64,000 nt of DNA from Epichloe hybrida (GCA_019022495.1 JAFEKR010000025.1:186001-250000); one strand, 5' to 3'; shown: positions 31,473-45,391, counted from the stretch's first letter. The notes: generated from the letters alone by a model not told the origin. Program-made: numbers and translations.

Positions 31473-34400
31473 ATGGACGGTTCTGCGCCCAACGCCATTG
31501 CCGACCCATGGCATGAAAAACCACGGCGCGGTTCTTGCAACAGCGACAACGCGCCGAGGCGAGTTTTGGCGAAGCCAGAACCGTCCGCCTCTGCTCAATT
31601 CACGACAAACGTGGAGCCGCCCGAGCAGGCCTTCTTGCGAGATCAGCTCCGCATTGACGATGTCAACTTGTCCTTCTTGGGCATCTATAGCTACGCGACG
31701 TGGCTCGACCTAGTTGTCGTGGCTATTTGCGCCGTGTGCGCCATCATCGCCGGTGCCTTGCCCCCCATCACTGCCGTACGTAGTTGGCCCTTTTCCCTCT
31801 GTGCTTTATAAGCTAGGAGCTTTTTTTCTAACCCCCGAGGTTTTTTCTTCTTCTTCCTTTTTTCCATCTCTGGACAGATCATTGGCTCAAGGATCATCCT
31901 CGCCTTTTCCAAGGCCGAGTCGCGGGAGAATGACGCAGAGTCACTTCTAGACCGCCATGTTTTCTACTACGTCTACATCCTCGTGGCAGCCTTGGTGACG
32001 TGGTTCGTTTCAACGGCGGGATTCAGCTATACTGGAGCCCGGATAACACGCACAATCAAGTTACGCTACTTTGCTGCCATATTAAAACAGAACATGGCTT
32101 TATTCGATGACAACGGGAGTAGTGAGTTTCTCTCCCATCTGACAGACGATACCAGAGCTGTCCAAACTGCTATTTCGTTTAAGCTATCGCAGACGATTAG
32201 TGCCCTTGGTACGCTTGTGGCTGTAGTTGCGGTGTGCTTTTCTCTTGATCGGATTCTTATGTTAGAGCTGACTTGGTCTCTTGCATTTGGCTACGTTATT
32301 TTGTACTTTGGTGAGAAGTTGACTATGCGATATGGCAGACGTAGTATGACGGCGTCCTCGGCTGGCTCGGCCGTCGTCGAGGAAGCGTTAGGCTCTATTA
32401 AGACAACGACATCGCTTGGAATGCAGCCTCACGTTCACACTAAGTACATGAGCTTCATACACGACGCATCCAAGAATCAGTCCATCCTCACATCGTTTCA
32501 TTCAACGCTAATTGCCGTTTGTGTTGCAAGCGGCTATTTCAACGTTGCCCTGGCCTTTTGGCAAGGGTCTAGGCGCCTCGGCCGGTACGAAACGTCATTC
32601 ACGTCTGTCGTGGCTATTGCAATCGTTACCAAAGGTGCTGCTTTCTGTGTCTTGGGCGTGGGAGCAAATATGGAAGCCTTTGCGACAGCCACGGCGGGGA
32701 TTCGGCGGCTGTCCCGCGTGATACGACGAACCTCGTCCATAGACTCATCATCCAGCAAAGGCCACATTCCGCGCCAGTTCGATGGCACAATAGAGCTGCA
32801 GAGCGTCAAGCATATTTATCCATGCCGGCCGAGCTCCATTGCCTTGGATCACGTCAGTATCAGATTTCCCATAGGTCAAACCATTGCTATAGTAGGTCAT
32901 TCCGGTTCCGGAAAGAGCTCCATCTCTAGCCTGCTATTGCGATTCTATGATCCTGTAGCCGGCCGTATCCTCTTGGACGACAGGGAAATTTCCAGCTATC
33001 AGCTTCGCTGGCTTCGACAGCAAATGGCTATTGTTAAACAAGAGCCTTTCATGTTTAATCGGTCTGTATATGAGAATATTGAGCTCGGTTTCACCAACGT
33101 CGTGGAATGGAAGAATATGCCCAGAGATGAGCGCCGGCATCTTGTTTATAGAGCCGCCGTCATAGCTCAAGCGGATGAGTTTATTAAGCAACTTCCTCAT
33201 GGCTATGACACTGTCGTGGGAACACGTGGCTCTAGACTTTCTGGCGGACAGCTGCAACGAGTCGCCATCGCAAGAGCTCTTGTTGGCAATCCTCGCATTC
33301 TTATACTTGATGAAGCAACGTCTGCATTAGATGCTGAGACGGAAGCCAGTTTGTTGTCTGCCATGGCCGAGCAGGGCAGACAGCAAACCACCGTTGTCAT
33401 CGCCCATCGTCTCTCTACCATTCGTCATGCAGACCAGATTGTTGTTTTGGCCAAGGGGCGTGTCGTTGAAACCGGCGTGCACGTTGACTTGTTGGCTGCC
33501 AGATCCCACTACTACGAACTCATCAGGGCCCAGAACATGGACTACGATGAGAAGGATACCACGGATGAAGATCTCGGAGTAAACGCATACGCCAAGTCAC
33601 CAGACGACAAACTTTGCAATGTGAAGCCGGCCCAGAAGGACAACTCGGCCCCTGTAAATGTCTCTGCTGATGTCCCAGAAGTCTCAGACGTCACATCACG
33701 GTCTGCCATTTCTTCCATGGGTGCCTTCATACTCAAACTCAACAGAGGAAAAATGCAATGGCCGTTTCTTGGGCTCATTTGTTGTGTTATTGCTGGGGGC
33801 GAGGAGCCCGCCTCGGCCGTGCTGTTTGGTAAAATAATCACAGCACTCGCGCGCCCGCAAGCCGAGACACGCAAGATGCTTTCTGACGCAGCCTTTTACT
33901 CTTGGATGTTCTTCATGCTTGCCTCCGTGATGCTCGTTAGCTGCACGATCCAGGGCATAGCTTTCTCCTTTAGCTCGAAAAACCTTGCTAATCGAGTCCG
34001 CAGCCTCGCCCTGCAACAATACCTGAGAATGGATATGCCATTCTTTGACAAGAGAGAAAACTCCGCCGCAGCTCTTTCTGGATTTCTCTCCAACTCGACC
34101 AGCGATCTCGCCGGCTTAAGCGGTAGTGCGCTGGGTATTATCCTGATTTGTGTTTCCACCCTTTGCTCTGGCGTTGTTGTCGCGCTTGCTCTCGGATGGA
34201 AATTGGCACTTGTGTGTTTCTCTGCTGTGCCCTTCGTGGTCGGAGGTGGATATTTCAGCATCTGTCTCGTGGGCGCCTGGGAGGAGAAGAACGAGAAACT
34301 CGCAAACAATGCAGCCGAGTTTGCAGGCGAGGCGCTGTCCGGCATCCAGACGATTGTAGCCCTGACCCGGGAGGAAACAGCTCTTAATGAATTTGAGGCC

Positions 34401-35549
34401 ATACTCGACGACAGCAGGGCAGAGGCTCTCAAGACGATCATCAGGACGGCTATTATGTACGCCTTGTCACAGTCAGCCTACAACGCCTGTATGGCTTTGG
34501 GTTTCTGGTACGGCGGCCGTCTCGTTCTTCGCGGAGAATACACCCTCTTTCAGGCGGTTGCCGTCCAGACCTCCATGATTCTAAGCGCAAACTCCGCCGG
34601 CGTGGTGTTTTCTTGGACGCCCAGCCTTGGCAGGGCGAAGCAGGCCGCGACGTCTCTGCGGCGCCTCCTGGCCCGCAAGTCTGCCATTGATCCATCGTCT
34701 CCGGAGGGCACCGACCCGGGGACCGTGGAAGGTGAAGTCGAGTTTGACTCGGTCAGCTTCGCGTACCCATCCAGCCCAGATCATCTCGCTTTAGATAATC
34801 TCAGCCTGCGTATTCCGGCAGGTGCTAATGTTGCGCTTGTCGGCGCGACTGGCTCTGGCAAGAGCACCATCCTCTCACTGATTGAACGCTTCTATGACCC
34901 GACCGGTGGATCGATCCTCGTCGATTCCAAACCGATAACAACATTGCGGCTTTCGGCCTATCGAAGGTGCATTGCACTTGTTAGCCAGGACCCGCATCTC
35001 TATCGCGGAACTGTGCGAATGAACCTAACCCTTGGGCTGGATGATCAGGAGTCATCAGACTTGACTGATGACGAGGTCAAGAGGGCCTGTGAAGCCGCCA
35101 ATATTTACGACTTCATCATGAGTCTTCCGTGAGCTCCCCCCTTTGTGTCGCATCAGTTTAATATTTCTTTCACGGATTCTGGATTCTGATTCTTCACTAG
35201 GGACGGCTTCAGCACAGAAGTAGGAAACAGAGGCTTTCAGTTTAGCGTCGGGCAAAAGCAACGTATAGTCTTGGCTAGAGCGCTTCTCCGAAACGCCAGG
35301 ATCCTCCTACTTGATGAGGCTACGTCCGCGCTTGACTCGCGATCCGAGGCTGCCATCCAGGAGGCATTAGAGATAGCTAAGAAGGGTCGCACGACCATCA
35401 CGGTCGCTCATAGGCTGAGCACGGTAGCCAAGGCAGACAGAATCTACGTCATAGCCAAGGGCTGCATTGTCGAAGCAGGCACGCACGGTGAACTTGTACA
35501 AGCGAAGGGCCATTACTTTAGGCTATATATGGCAAGCAAGAGTGGCTAG
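31473..35549 (+). CDS. ABC transporter, ABCB (multidrug/P-glycoprotein) type, full length
   Basis: Exons 31473-31775, 31878-35128 and 35201-35549 give 1,300 aa with the arrangement TMD1-NBD1-TMD2-NBD2. The first intron is phase 0 (donor GTACGT), the second phase 2. NBD1 has Walker [11 protein letters not shown], signature LSGGQ ([11 protein letters not shown]), Walker [13 protein letters not shown] and the H-loop [13 protein letters not shown]2 has Walker [11 protein letters not shown], Walker [13 protein letters not shown] and H-loop VAHRLSTV, but its signature reads FSVGQ ([10 protein letters not shown]) instead of LSGGQ. Such proteins export small hydrophobic molecules or peptides at the plasma membrane or vacuole. 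Its head-to-head position with a peptide synthetase suggests it once exported that product or gave self-protection; this is inference. No frameshift or stop is seen, so the transporter may still be functional. Confidence 0.95.
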
Positions 35550-37337
35550 ACTTCGGCCACTATGTGATGATGAGGCCTTGGGCTGTATATTCACAAGAGC
35601 CTCTTTGATACAGTCGTTGTACCCCGGGCATACCTTTTTTTTCAATCCCCCTTCCCAGTGCAGAATTGATCAGAGTCACTCCCTCTGTACTCGCAGTGAA
35701 AATTTGTGCCGCCTCCATGTACGAGTTGCTTCGTTAGGCAAGCGTCTTTCTTCAAGATGCGATCATTGAGTTTCCTTGGGGATAACGCTCACCCAGCAGC
35801 AGCCTGAAACTCCCCGCCGGCCTGAATGATCCGACACCTGTCCGGCCGGTGTGGGGGGCTCCGCTCCGCTCCGGCCGGATCGAAGTTGCCTTGGCTCCAC
35901 TCTTTTGAGATGGCTTCTTTCCGAGCTCCGTAGTCGATCGCGCCACGCGGGTCCGAGAGTGAATGCTCTGTTGCTGCTATAGGACTTGGCCCGGATCAAG
36001 CTGAGCTGTCGGCAGCCAGAATGGCCGGCGTTGTGCGTTTTTGTCCCGGATGGCGTTTTGGACAATCAGATTGCCGGCATCACGGAAAAGAGATGGCGCA
36101 TTATAGGTGGCGGAAATTTTCGAGAGGGGCGTCCTAGCGGGATGCCGGAATGAACAAAGATACCGAGAACCGAACACTGCCAGCCTGGAACGATCCCAAG
36201 GAAGCATGTCTTGTTCTTGGCTGTACGCCCTGGTCAGACGAGAGATTCAGAGTCGTACCGTTTTTCCCTCGCCTCGGCTTGGCTCAATCGTACGTGAGCC
36301 GTCATCTCTGTTTATGTTGCTCACGCAGCTTGGCCAACTGTTCTCGAAGAAGCTTTGCGCGACGGCCTCTTTGCCTCTTCAAGTTTGCGTCTCTTCTTCT
36401 CCCCCTGTGGAAACAGAAGGGCGAGGCATGCTTCATCAATCAGCGAAGTCGGAAGAGATCATCGCAGTGGCGGGTGACGGGCATAACTTATTAAATTGTC
36501 CGCGATACGGCATGGCGCTCCCATACTGATCAGTTTTCTCGAGGGCTGGTCAGAGAAAGACGCTTTTAGTAGCGGAAACCTCTCGACTCACCAGCCGGGC
36601 CACATCTTTTTCTTGGCGTCTTTGAGAGAGTATTTCAGGTCGTGGCACTTGACAACGTACACTGGGCCGGCTACTGTGGTGAAAACGTCGGGAATTTAGA
36701 CAAAGAACTATAGGAACTTTAAGAACCCAGAAGATGTGCTAGAGTTCCTCAACAAACCAAAGAAATCCGACAATGCTAGCCGCTGCTAACATTTCACCTT
36801 GCAATTAATTACAAGGCCTATGGCATCGCACACAGCGCCTCACAATAATCCCTTCGTTGATTAAAGGGGCTCAACAGGATCACCATCCAAGAAAAGGTAC
36901 CCTCGCCGTTGATCACCGAGATCCTCAATCGATTGAAAGTTATACAGGGGGTCCACTAGGTCCACAACGATACTGGAGCGGGTATGGAAAGTGCCAATGA
37001 ATAGTTTTCCTAGACAGTGCTATGCATATGATGACGGCAGCGATGCGAAGAGCAGGCGTCGAACTTGAAATAGCCAAGCATGGGCTGAAAGGAAAGAACG
37101 ACGTGGTTGCTGGAAAAATTCCGAAACTGGTGGCAGACGGGGTACGATTGATCGCGAACAGGTTTGACCTGGCTTATCTTATCAGCTTATCGCCCCGCCC
37201 CGCAGCTCCCGACAAGCCAAAAAAAAAAAAAAAATCCGATGCACCAATCCAATCGTCGAGTTGCCGTCTCGAGGCGCCGCGATTCCATCTTTCGAACAAC
37301 ACCTTCTTCCCACACGGTCTTTGTTGGCTACCAAGTC
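35550..37337. other. Long intergenic region
   Basis: 1.8 kb between the transporter and the Utp22 gene. Frames at 36107-36529 and 36150-36494 overlap in different phases and show no domain. Near 36710-36790 a short open stretch reads NYRNFKNPEDVLEFLNKP and looks vaguely coding, possibly a gene remnant, but it has no start and ends quickly. The 3' end must contain the Utp22 promoter. No repeat or RNA gene seen. Confidence 0.35.
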
Positions 37338-40300
37338 ATGGAATCGGGATTCAAGCGCCGCAAAATTGAACACGGCGGTGCTGGCTTGCGACACGACAAT
37401 CTCATTGATTTCGAGTCGCGCAGCACCACCCAAGTTTCGACAGCCAGCACTTTTGTTCTCCAAACCGATGAGCTGCTCAAAGAAGCAAAGCTTGACTACA
37501 CCAAGTCACTGAAAGATGTAGATAATCAATTACACCGTATCAAGACAATCGTGGATTCGATAGCGCCGCACGAACCTCTCCCGGTACGTTTTGGACGTTT
37601 CCGCTGAATCTTGTTTTCAACTGACAGCCGGATCAGATTGCCCAGGCGACGAGCAAGTTCGAAAAGCAGCACCGCATCATCGTGCCATACCCAGATCCCA
37701 AACCGACCAAAGAATCACCGTACAAGATTGCCTACTCTAAACCGTCACAATGTAACGTTGTCGGTAGCCACGTCCTCAAAACAATGACCAAGTCTCAATC
37801 AGCCGTGGGCGTTGACATGGTAGCGCAAATGCCATCCACTCTTTTTCAAGACAAAGACTATCTCGACCTACGATATTTCTACCGAAGAGCATACTTTATT
37901 GCCTACATCGCAGCTCACGTTCGGAAAGAGATGGGCGACATTTTGGCCTCCAGCTTCGAATTCCTAAACGAAAACCCTCTTCTGCCCGTTCTGGTGCTTC
38001 GACCTTTGGCAAGTGCAGACACCAATTTGGGCAGCACCGAGGGTGCAAAACGCAAGCCTGCAAACAAGGATACGAAGAAGCAGAGCTACTACATTCGGCT
38101 GATTCCTTGCGCTCCCGACGATCTGTTCCCCGGTTCGAAGCTCACGCCGTCGGCAAACTGTACACGTCTGGGCAACCCCGATGAGAATAAAGGCAGCTCT
38201 TCGGCCTCACCATTCTACAATTCCACAATCAATGGTGAAATGACGTTCATCAAATACCTAAGAGTCCTAGCACATGCTAAAAATCAGTGTTCGGCTTTCT
38301 CAGATGCCTGCATCTTGGGGCGAGTGTGGCTTCAACAACGTGGGTTTGGTGGCGGCATCTCCCAAGGTGGGTTTGGTCACTTTGAATGGTCCATCATGAT
38401 TGCTCTTTTATTGCAGATGGGTGGTAGGAATGGCCAGGCTGCGTTGTCCAGTTCCTTGAGCAGCACAGAATTATTCAAGGCTGGCATCCAATTTCTATCA
38501 ACAACAAGTTTCACCAAAAGGCCGTTTGCATTCAGTGCACCCAACATCGATCATAAAGCGATTCGGGAATCTGGTCCAGTCATGTTCGATCCCATCAGGC
38601 AGCTCAACATTCTCTACAAGATGAGCCCATCATCGGCCCATCTTCTACAGATCTACGCCAAATCGACTTCTGACTTGCTAGCTGATGAAAAGGCGGACAA
38701 ATTCCAGCCGACCTTTATCATGAAAACAGATGTCACTTTCCACGTTTTCGATGCTGTCGTGGAAATCAAAATGACCGACTTATCCAAGTATGACCAATCT
38801 GCAGATCGAAGCAGTGCTGTTTGGAAGTTTAGCCTCGAAGCCCATAGGGTGCTGAAAAAGGCATTTGGCAATCGTGCACAGCTGGTGCACATGCAGCAGC
38901 CGTCGACAGAGTCTTGGCCTCTGTCAACGCCTAGCCCAAGTCCCTCTACAAGGCTCTTGGTGGCTGTCATATTCGATCCGGCGAATATGCCGCGACAAAT
39001 GGAGTATGGACCCCCGGCCGAAGAGGAGAAGGAAGCTGCTGCATTCAGACACTTTTGGGGCCAGAAGGCAGAGCTTCGTCGATTCAAAGATGGAAGCATA
39101 CTAGAGTGTGTTGAGTGGAGCGGCAAGACGCCGTTCCAGATTTGCCAAGAAATCGTCACGTATTCGCTGAAAAGGCACTTGAATGTTGCCAAGGAGGAAA
39201 TCACAGCGCACGGAAGTGGCTTCTCGTCTCTGATGGGTCTCTCTCATCTCGACAAAGAGGCTTTCGACACTGCTCGGCGAGCATTCACCACGTTTGAAAA
39301 CGATATTCGCAGTTTAGAGGACCTCCCACTTCAAATTCGTCAATTGTCACCGGTTTCGCCCTTGGCACGCTATTCATCTTTAGACCCGCCATTGCCCGGC
39401 TATCACAAGGACACGATCGACCCAATGGACGTCAATCTGTACTTCGAGGCTTCAAGCAAGTGGCCTGAGAATCTGACGGCCATACAAGAAGCTAAAGTCG
39501 AGTTTCTCCTCGATTTCGACAGGCGACTAAGAAGCGCGAATGACACGTTGACGACGCAACTGGGACGCGAAAATAGAGCCGTTGGAACGGAAAACCTGGC
39601 CTACCTGGACATCGTCTATGAAAGCGGCGCAGCGTTCCGATTGAGAATCTACTGTGACCTCGAAGAGACCCTTCTTCAGCGCCAGGCAGAGAACAAAGCA
39701 ATCGATGCTCATGTCCGAGAAGAGGCGTTCGAGACCCTGGCTGCTTTCAAGTGGCAATACACCACTCTTCCTCTGCACACTCAGACCATCGCTACGTTTT
39801 GCACTCGTCTGCCGCCATTATCACACACAATTCGCCTAGTTAAACAGTGGTTTTGCAGCCACAAGCTCCGCGGACACATCAGCGACGAACTGGTTGAGCT
39901 TTTTGTGCTCCACGTCTTTCTACAGCCTTATCCGTGGAAAATGCCGTCATCACCATCATCAGGATTTCTACGCACCCTTCTATTCCTATCCAGATGGGAC
40001 TGGCGTGAGGAGCCCTTGATGGTCGATTCCGCGGAAACCATTACCAGCGAGGACCGGACCACGATGCGTCGAGAGCTTGAGTCATGGCGTAAAAGGGACC
40101 CCCACATGAACAACTTCGTCATGTTTGTCGCTACGTCCAGTGATCTATCTGGCCAGGGATACACACGCAATGGCCCCTCAAAGCTCATTGCTTCGCGCAT
40201 GACCCGACTAGCCAAGGCGGCTTGCAACATAGTGCGGAATCAGGACCTACACCTTGACCCGGCCATCCTCTTCGAACCATCCCTCCAAGACTACGACGTC

Positions 40301-40744
40301 TTGATCCACCTTTCCACAAAAGTCGTCAAGACCATCCTCCGCGAAGCAGCGGCGTCATGCGAGTCCTCCGCCAAGAGGCAACCCTCCCAGTACAAGAATC
40401 TCGACGATCGCACGGGCAAAACCCCGTTGCCTACCAGGACGCATCCAACGACAGTGCTGCTTCAGGAACTGCAGCGAGTCTACAACGATTCCCTCATCTT
40501 CTTCTGCGGCAGGCCGGACGACTCCGTCGTTGCAGCCATCTGGGATCCAAAGCTGCAGCCGAAGCAAAAGTTTCGCGTTGGGCTACCATACAACTTTTGC
40601 AAGATTGCGGCAGCCAAGGATGGCGCAGATGAGGACGGGGACGGGGACGGGGACATAGTGGAGGTGAATCGAGAAGCCATCTTGTTGGAAATCGCCAGGG
40701 CTGGCGGTGACATGATCAGAAGGATTGAGGTTAGCGATGATTGA
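37338..40744 (+). CDS. utp22: U3 snoRNA-associated protein 22 (Utp22/Nrap)
   Basis: Exons 37338-37583 and 37628-40744 give 1,120 aa. The intron is only 44 nt (GTACGT..CTGACAG) and phase 0. The start MESGFKRRKIEHGG carries a basic stretch fitting nucleolar import. The body is the Nrap family: an N-terminal region (QIAQATSKFEKQHR, DLRYFYRRAYFIAYIA) followed by nucleotidyltransferase-like folds that are inactive in this family. Diagnostic stretches include RRFKDGSILECVEWSG and the PYPWK.. motif in VLHVFLQPYPWKMPSSPSSG. Length and order match yeast Utp22, a subunit of the UTP-C complex of the small-subunit processome that matures 18S rRNA in the nucleolus. The C-terminal tail holds an acidic GDGDGD run encoded by an exact 6-bp repeat (GGGGAC), a possible site of length variation. 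Confidence 0.93.
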
Positions 40745-41198
40745 GTAAATACGGTTACCAAGATATACTGCCCATGTACGGCCAACTAATGCGGTTCTAT
40801 GCCCGAGTCTCGTGCTATTCTGCCGTGGATGCATGCCCAAGTCATTTGGCATGCCCAAGTCATTTGTATTGCAGAGAATGTACATAGTCATCAAGTGCTT
40901 CATAAAGAAAACCCATTAGACATTGTACCCATTGCGCTCAGAAAATTGGAAATTGGAGGAGCAAAAAGATGCGATGTGACTTATTTAGAGGACATTCCAC
41001 CTATTCAGGTTATCCAAACGCCGGTTCCATGGTATATGCTTATGTACAAGGAAGACTCATATTTTTTTTGTCCCTGACTGTTCCGATTCTTCCTTCTCTC
41101 TCCCCTTCGCGGGCGGCCTCCCGAGTGCCTTTTTGGAAACGTGTTTCTTCCCGTCCCACTGTTCCATGGAATACTACCTCAACTAGCCCGTCATCAAA
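40745..41198. other. Convergent intergenic region with 18-bp tandem repeat
   Basis: 3' ends of the Utp22 and Pom152 genes. Two exact copies of an 18-bp unit (GCATGCCCAAGTCATTTG) lie at 40831-40866. No gene. Confidence 0.5.
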
Positions 41199-44100
41199 TC
41201 ATCCTTCCTTCTTTTCAGCAACCTGCTGGGTTGAGAAGGAGCAAAACTGATCCTTGATCGCTACCACTTCGTAGGTGCCTTCTTGGCTAGCCTTGATGAT
41301 CTTGCTGTGTTCATAGGATACGTCATGTCTGGTTTCAAGAACGACGCTCCGGTGACCCTTCTTGGCATTGGTGCTTCGGGTGTAGGTGAATTCGAAGGGA
41401 GGCGTGCCCCAAAACTCGAATAATATATCAACCTCGTTGCCCTCGTGAATATCTACACGCGACTGCTTTCCACGACTGATTTGAACGCTTGGAAGCGGGT
41501 GGATCTTCTTGAGCAGGTTGACCGCCGCCCGGCAATCGCTGGCTTTGTCGGCCACGCTCGTAATGGTAAAGTCGCCGGGCTTCTCGGCAACACGGCGGAA
41601 GTTGGTCGTCTGTGACTTGGCGTTCCACCGACCATTGAATTCATACGTGATGTCGAACGGTGGTGTTCCGGAAAGCGTGTATGCGATTCTTTCACCCACG
41701 CAAAAGTCCTCCCGGGACTCGAGGGGGTAGATGGACGGGGCATCAAAAAGCTGAATCTGGATAGAGGGAGCATGGACTTCGTACTTTTGCTGGCAACCCT
41801 TCGCATCGCGGACACGTCTTATGCGTAGCTGTTGGGTACCGAGGCGAAGGTGCTCTCTCGGAACTGGCATTGTGTAGGAGTTGGAGTTGATGGAAGGAAT
41901 TCGATAGGTTTCGGGTGCTGACCCCGACTGATGCTTGATTTCAACTTCGACATAGAAGGGTGCGACTCCGGTCAAGGCTATGGGTATGCTGTCCTCGTGA
42001 TCTTGCTGCTCCATGCAATACTTGAATGACTGGCCAGGTTTCGAGAAGATTGCCGCTGGCCTGGCATTAACACGCTGCTGCACCAATAGCGGCTGCATTC
42101 TTTTGTCGCTGCTGTAGAGGTTATCTTCCAGCCCGACAAATTTGTACGTGTAGTCGCCGGCCTTGGCAGTATCCATGGATATTGATGCCTTGGACAAAGC
42201 TGCATCGAACTCTTTGAGGGGCGACTTGGCGTTTGAACCTTGTTCGGATTTGTGCTCGATCTCATATGACACATGATATGGAGGAGACCCTGCGATGCAT
42301 TAGCTGTTAGCCCGTACGCTTGACACTTGATGCGGAGCATGGTGTGTGTACTCACCCTGCAAGCTGACTTCAAATCCATCGATATCACCCTCGCATACAT
42401 CTTGCTTGATGAACCCGCCTTTGCCCTTGGTGATGCTTTCAGTCTGGACCACGGCGATCTCAGGCCGAGGAAACCAGTCCACACGAAACGTGGACGCCTG
42501 CGTGTCCACATTTCCCTGACACTGGTTATCCTTGACATCAACAATCTCATAGACACCTCGAGACTTGACGACGATATGGTCGTTCGCAGTGTTTGCCGTC
42601 TTCGTGTGAACATTTCCAGACTCGTTCAAGTTTCGATATTGTATGGTCCAGGGTGGTTCGCCTTGAAGGCGAAGAGGTAGTCGTACAGATGCGTCTTCGA
42701 CGGCCGAGATATAGTTCTTCTGCTCTATTAACCCGAAAGCACCTCGAGGATGTTGACGACGAACAGCAATCTTGACTTGGTCTTGCAAAAAGGTTCGACA
42801 TCCGCGCTTGTCCTGCACGCTGCTTAGAGCAAGAATATACTCACCGCCCTTGGTCAGGGGTGGCGTCTTGATTTGGAATGTGTTTTCGTGCAAGTTGCTT
42901 GCACGCTCGGCTTTACGTTTGCCATCATGTACAGTCTCCCACTCCAAGTTGAAAGGGGGGTCGCCATTCAGTGCAACATTGACCTCAACCGCAGAGTCGA
43001 GACAAGCATTGATCACATCCCGCGCCTGGACGAATCTGGCTGACGCTGCAGGCTTGACCTCCTGTTCGAGAACCTTGTCCTGGCCCGATAAAGCGAGGCC
43101 TTTGTACACAGCATCACTGATCGTCTTGAACAGATACTTGTGATGACCAGCCTTCTTAGGGATGAGTTCAAGTTGTGATCGTAACCCAGGAACGTTCAGG
43201 CTTTTGTGCTCAACGTGACCATCTGAGAGAATGTCATAGTGCACAATAAAAGGTGGAGTTCCCACTAGATCCAAGTCTACACGAAGACCGATGGAGTTAC
43301 CCGCGCATTTGTCAGGAATGTCCTCGGATCGGATGGAAAGATGAGGCTCAAGTGGGTTCAATAGCAGGCAAGATGATGGTTCGTCAACCTCGCCATCACA
43401 TGACCCGCTCGATACTGATTTGAGAGTGTAAAGTCCAGGTTGGGAGATGAGAGCTTTGTCCTTGGAGTTCTTGGCCGAGTGGCTGTGTACTGATGATTTG
43501 TCACCGTGATCTCCAATGTTAGTGAGAGTGTCGATGGGTGAGAATTGCCAGGTGATTTCATGTGATGCATCATCGATAGGCCCTGAAAGAATGAATTTGA
43601 CGGGTAGTTCCTTCGCTTGGCCCTTTGCCACCTTCAAGGGATTTCTGAGGTCGCAGGTCTCCATGCGGATCTTGGGTCGTTGTCGTACAATGAACTTTTG
43701 AGTCTGGCCTTTTGCATGAGCAGCGTCCACGTCATCCCCAGGTTTCGCATAACTGACGACGTTGTCAAATGCATCGTGGACTTCGTCGACAGAATACTCC
43801 CATTCTCCCGAAGAGGTAAGGGATTCATTGAGGCCGACCGTGACTTTTGCCGGTTGTACCCATGAAAAGTCTTCAACGCCATCCACAGCAGCACCATTCT
43901 TTCCAGCAATGAGAGGCGAGGCAAAACCCTCCGGCTGCAAGCTCTGGAAACGGAAGTCGTGGTTTTTGCCATTTACTGCCCGGCTGTATACAATCTTCAG
44001 AGGTGGTGTGCCGATAACTTCGAGGGATAGGTCTGACAAATCGCGGATGCATCGCTGAGAGGATTCAGGAGCTCTAATTCTAGCCTGGGGACATGGAACC

Positions 44101-45130
44101 ACATAAGTTTCCTTGGTAGCGCGCTGAACTTGGAGCTTGTATTCATCCAGAACCTTGCCCAGGCGATACACTCCAGGCTTCTTGACAACATATTGCCAAT
44201 TGAAGCCGACAGTGTTGGGATCGGAGCTCTGGTCGCGGATGGCCCTGGCGACTCTGTTGACTTCTCGGGAAGGAATTTTTATGGTCTCGTGCTTGCTGGT
44301 ATCGAGATCGATTCTGACAAGCTCTATCTCGGCGGGTATAGTGGCATTGAAGTATATTGGTAACGGCACACCCGTCTTATCCTTGTGACCAAGGCAATAG
44401 GGGATCGCGCTCGGGTTGAGAACGGCAGAGCCTTCCGGGAGGATGTTGATAATTTGTCTGCCCATGATCAACGAGTGGTTGTTCAGGATGCTTGAAACCT
44501 TGACGTTATGCTCGGAGATGGAAATTTCGCGATCGTACAGAGCCTTGGCGAAGCCCAGGAGCCACGTTTGCCAAGGTAGCTGAGTTTGCGAGGGCCAGCG
44601 TCAGTCTCATCTCTCATGTCAAGTACTTCGTTTTACTAGAGAGGGTCAGACATGGGCCGACTTACAGGAATATTGAACATCAACATGTAATTGAGGACAA
44701 GGTGACCGGCGAACAGAGTTGTCACCATGAACTGGGAAAGCTCCAACCAAGGTATTCTAAGCTCAGGCAAGCCGAATAGGAAGGCAAAATCTATGAAGAT
44801 CCATTTCAAGAAAAGCCACCAAGATGAGTCGCCATCCTCGATAACCTGGAGCCAGTCGTAGAGCTTCCATGCCCACAATAGCACGTATACACCGAAGGCG
44901 TATAAACGCTGTTGTGGAGCATCGAGAAAGGTCAGAGGAATGACTGGCTCGCTGGTGGCGCGGCGCATCGTGGCATTTTCGGGAGCGAGGGGAAGAGTGG
45001 GTGATTTAGCTGACGTGCCGTCCGATGAAGCGGTACCGACCGTGGACGGTGTTTCTTGGGGGTTTTGTCGTCGTGCAACGGTACCGGGAGTTGCTGGGAA
45101 CCCAGACCGCAGGCGAGGAGTTGCGCTCAT
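41199..45130 (-). CDS. pom152: Nucleoporin Pom152
   Basis: Exons 45130-44666, 44579-42356 and 42289-41199 give 1,259 aa, close to the usual family length. Intron 1 (86 nt, GTAAGT, phase 0) and intron 2 (66 nt, branch GGCTAAC, phase 1) restore the family's order. The N-terminal cytoplasmic segment is Ser/Thr/Pro-rich. The transmembrane region follows ([55 protein letters not shown]). Then comes a long lumenal region of repeated Ig-like units, each with a GTPPF/GEPPW/GDPPF motif ([80 protein letters not shown]). This protein forms the lumenal ring of the nuclear pore. No lesion is seen. It shares a 1.07-kb divergent promoter region with the UCH gene. Confidence 0.96.
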
Positions 45131-45391
45131 CGCATTCCGTGTTCACAGCGTCAGCGTCGTGAGCAAGAAAGCATCGGAAGCGAGGATGGTAAGTGTGCTG
45201 GCGGGTGTGAAGGATGCCAGTCTCCGAGGGAGGGAAATCAAGTGATGGCGTCGCGTAATTCGTACAAGTTGTATGGAAGTGCCGGCGGTTGCGTTCACGA
45301 TGGCTCCAACTTGTTGCAACTTGTTGACGAGCCTGGACAACTTTTTGCGTGGGAGGTGCCTGGCCGGTGTGGATACCCACGAATACCGACC

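Noticed and set aside
33896..34441. 181-aa minus-strand frame inside the transporter
   Set aside because: Antisense shadow of the second transmembrane domain.
36107..36529. 140-aa frame in the spacer before Utp22
   Set aside because: Several equally long frames overlap in other phases and no similarity to a known family is evident.
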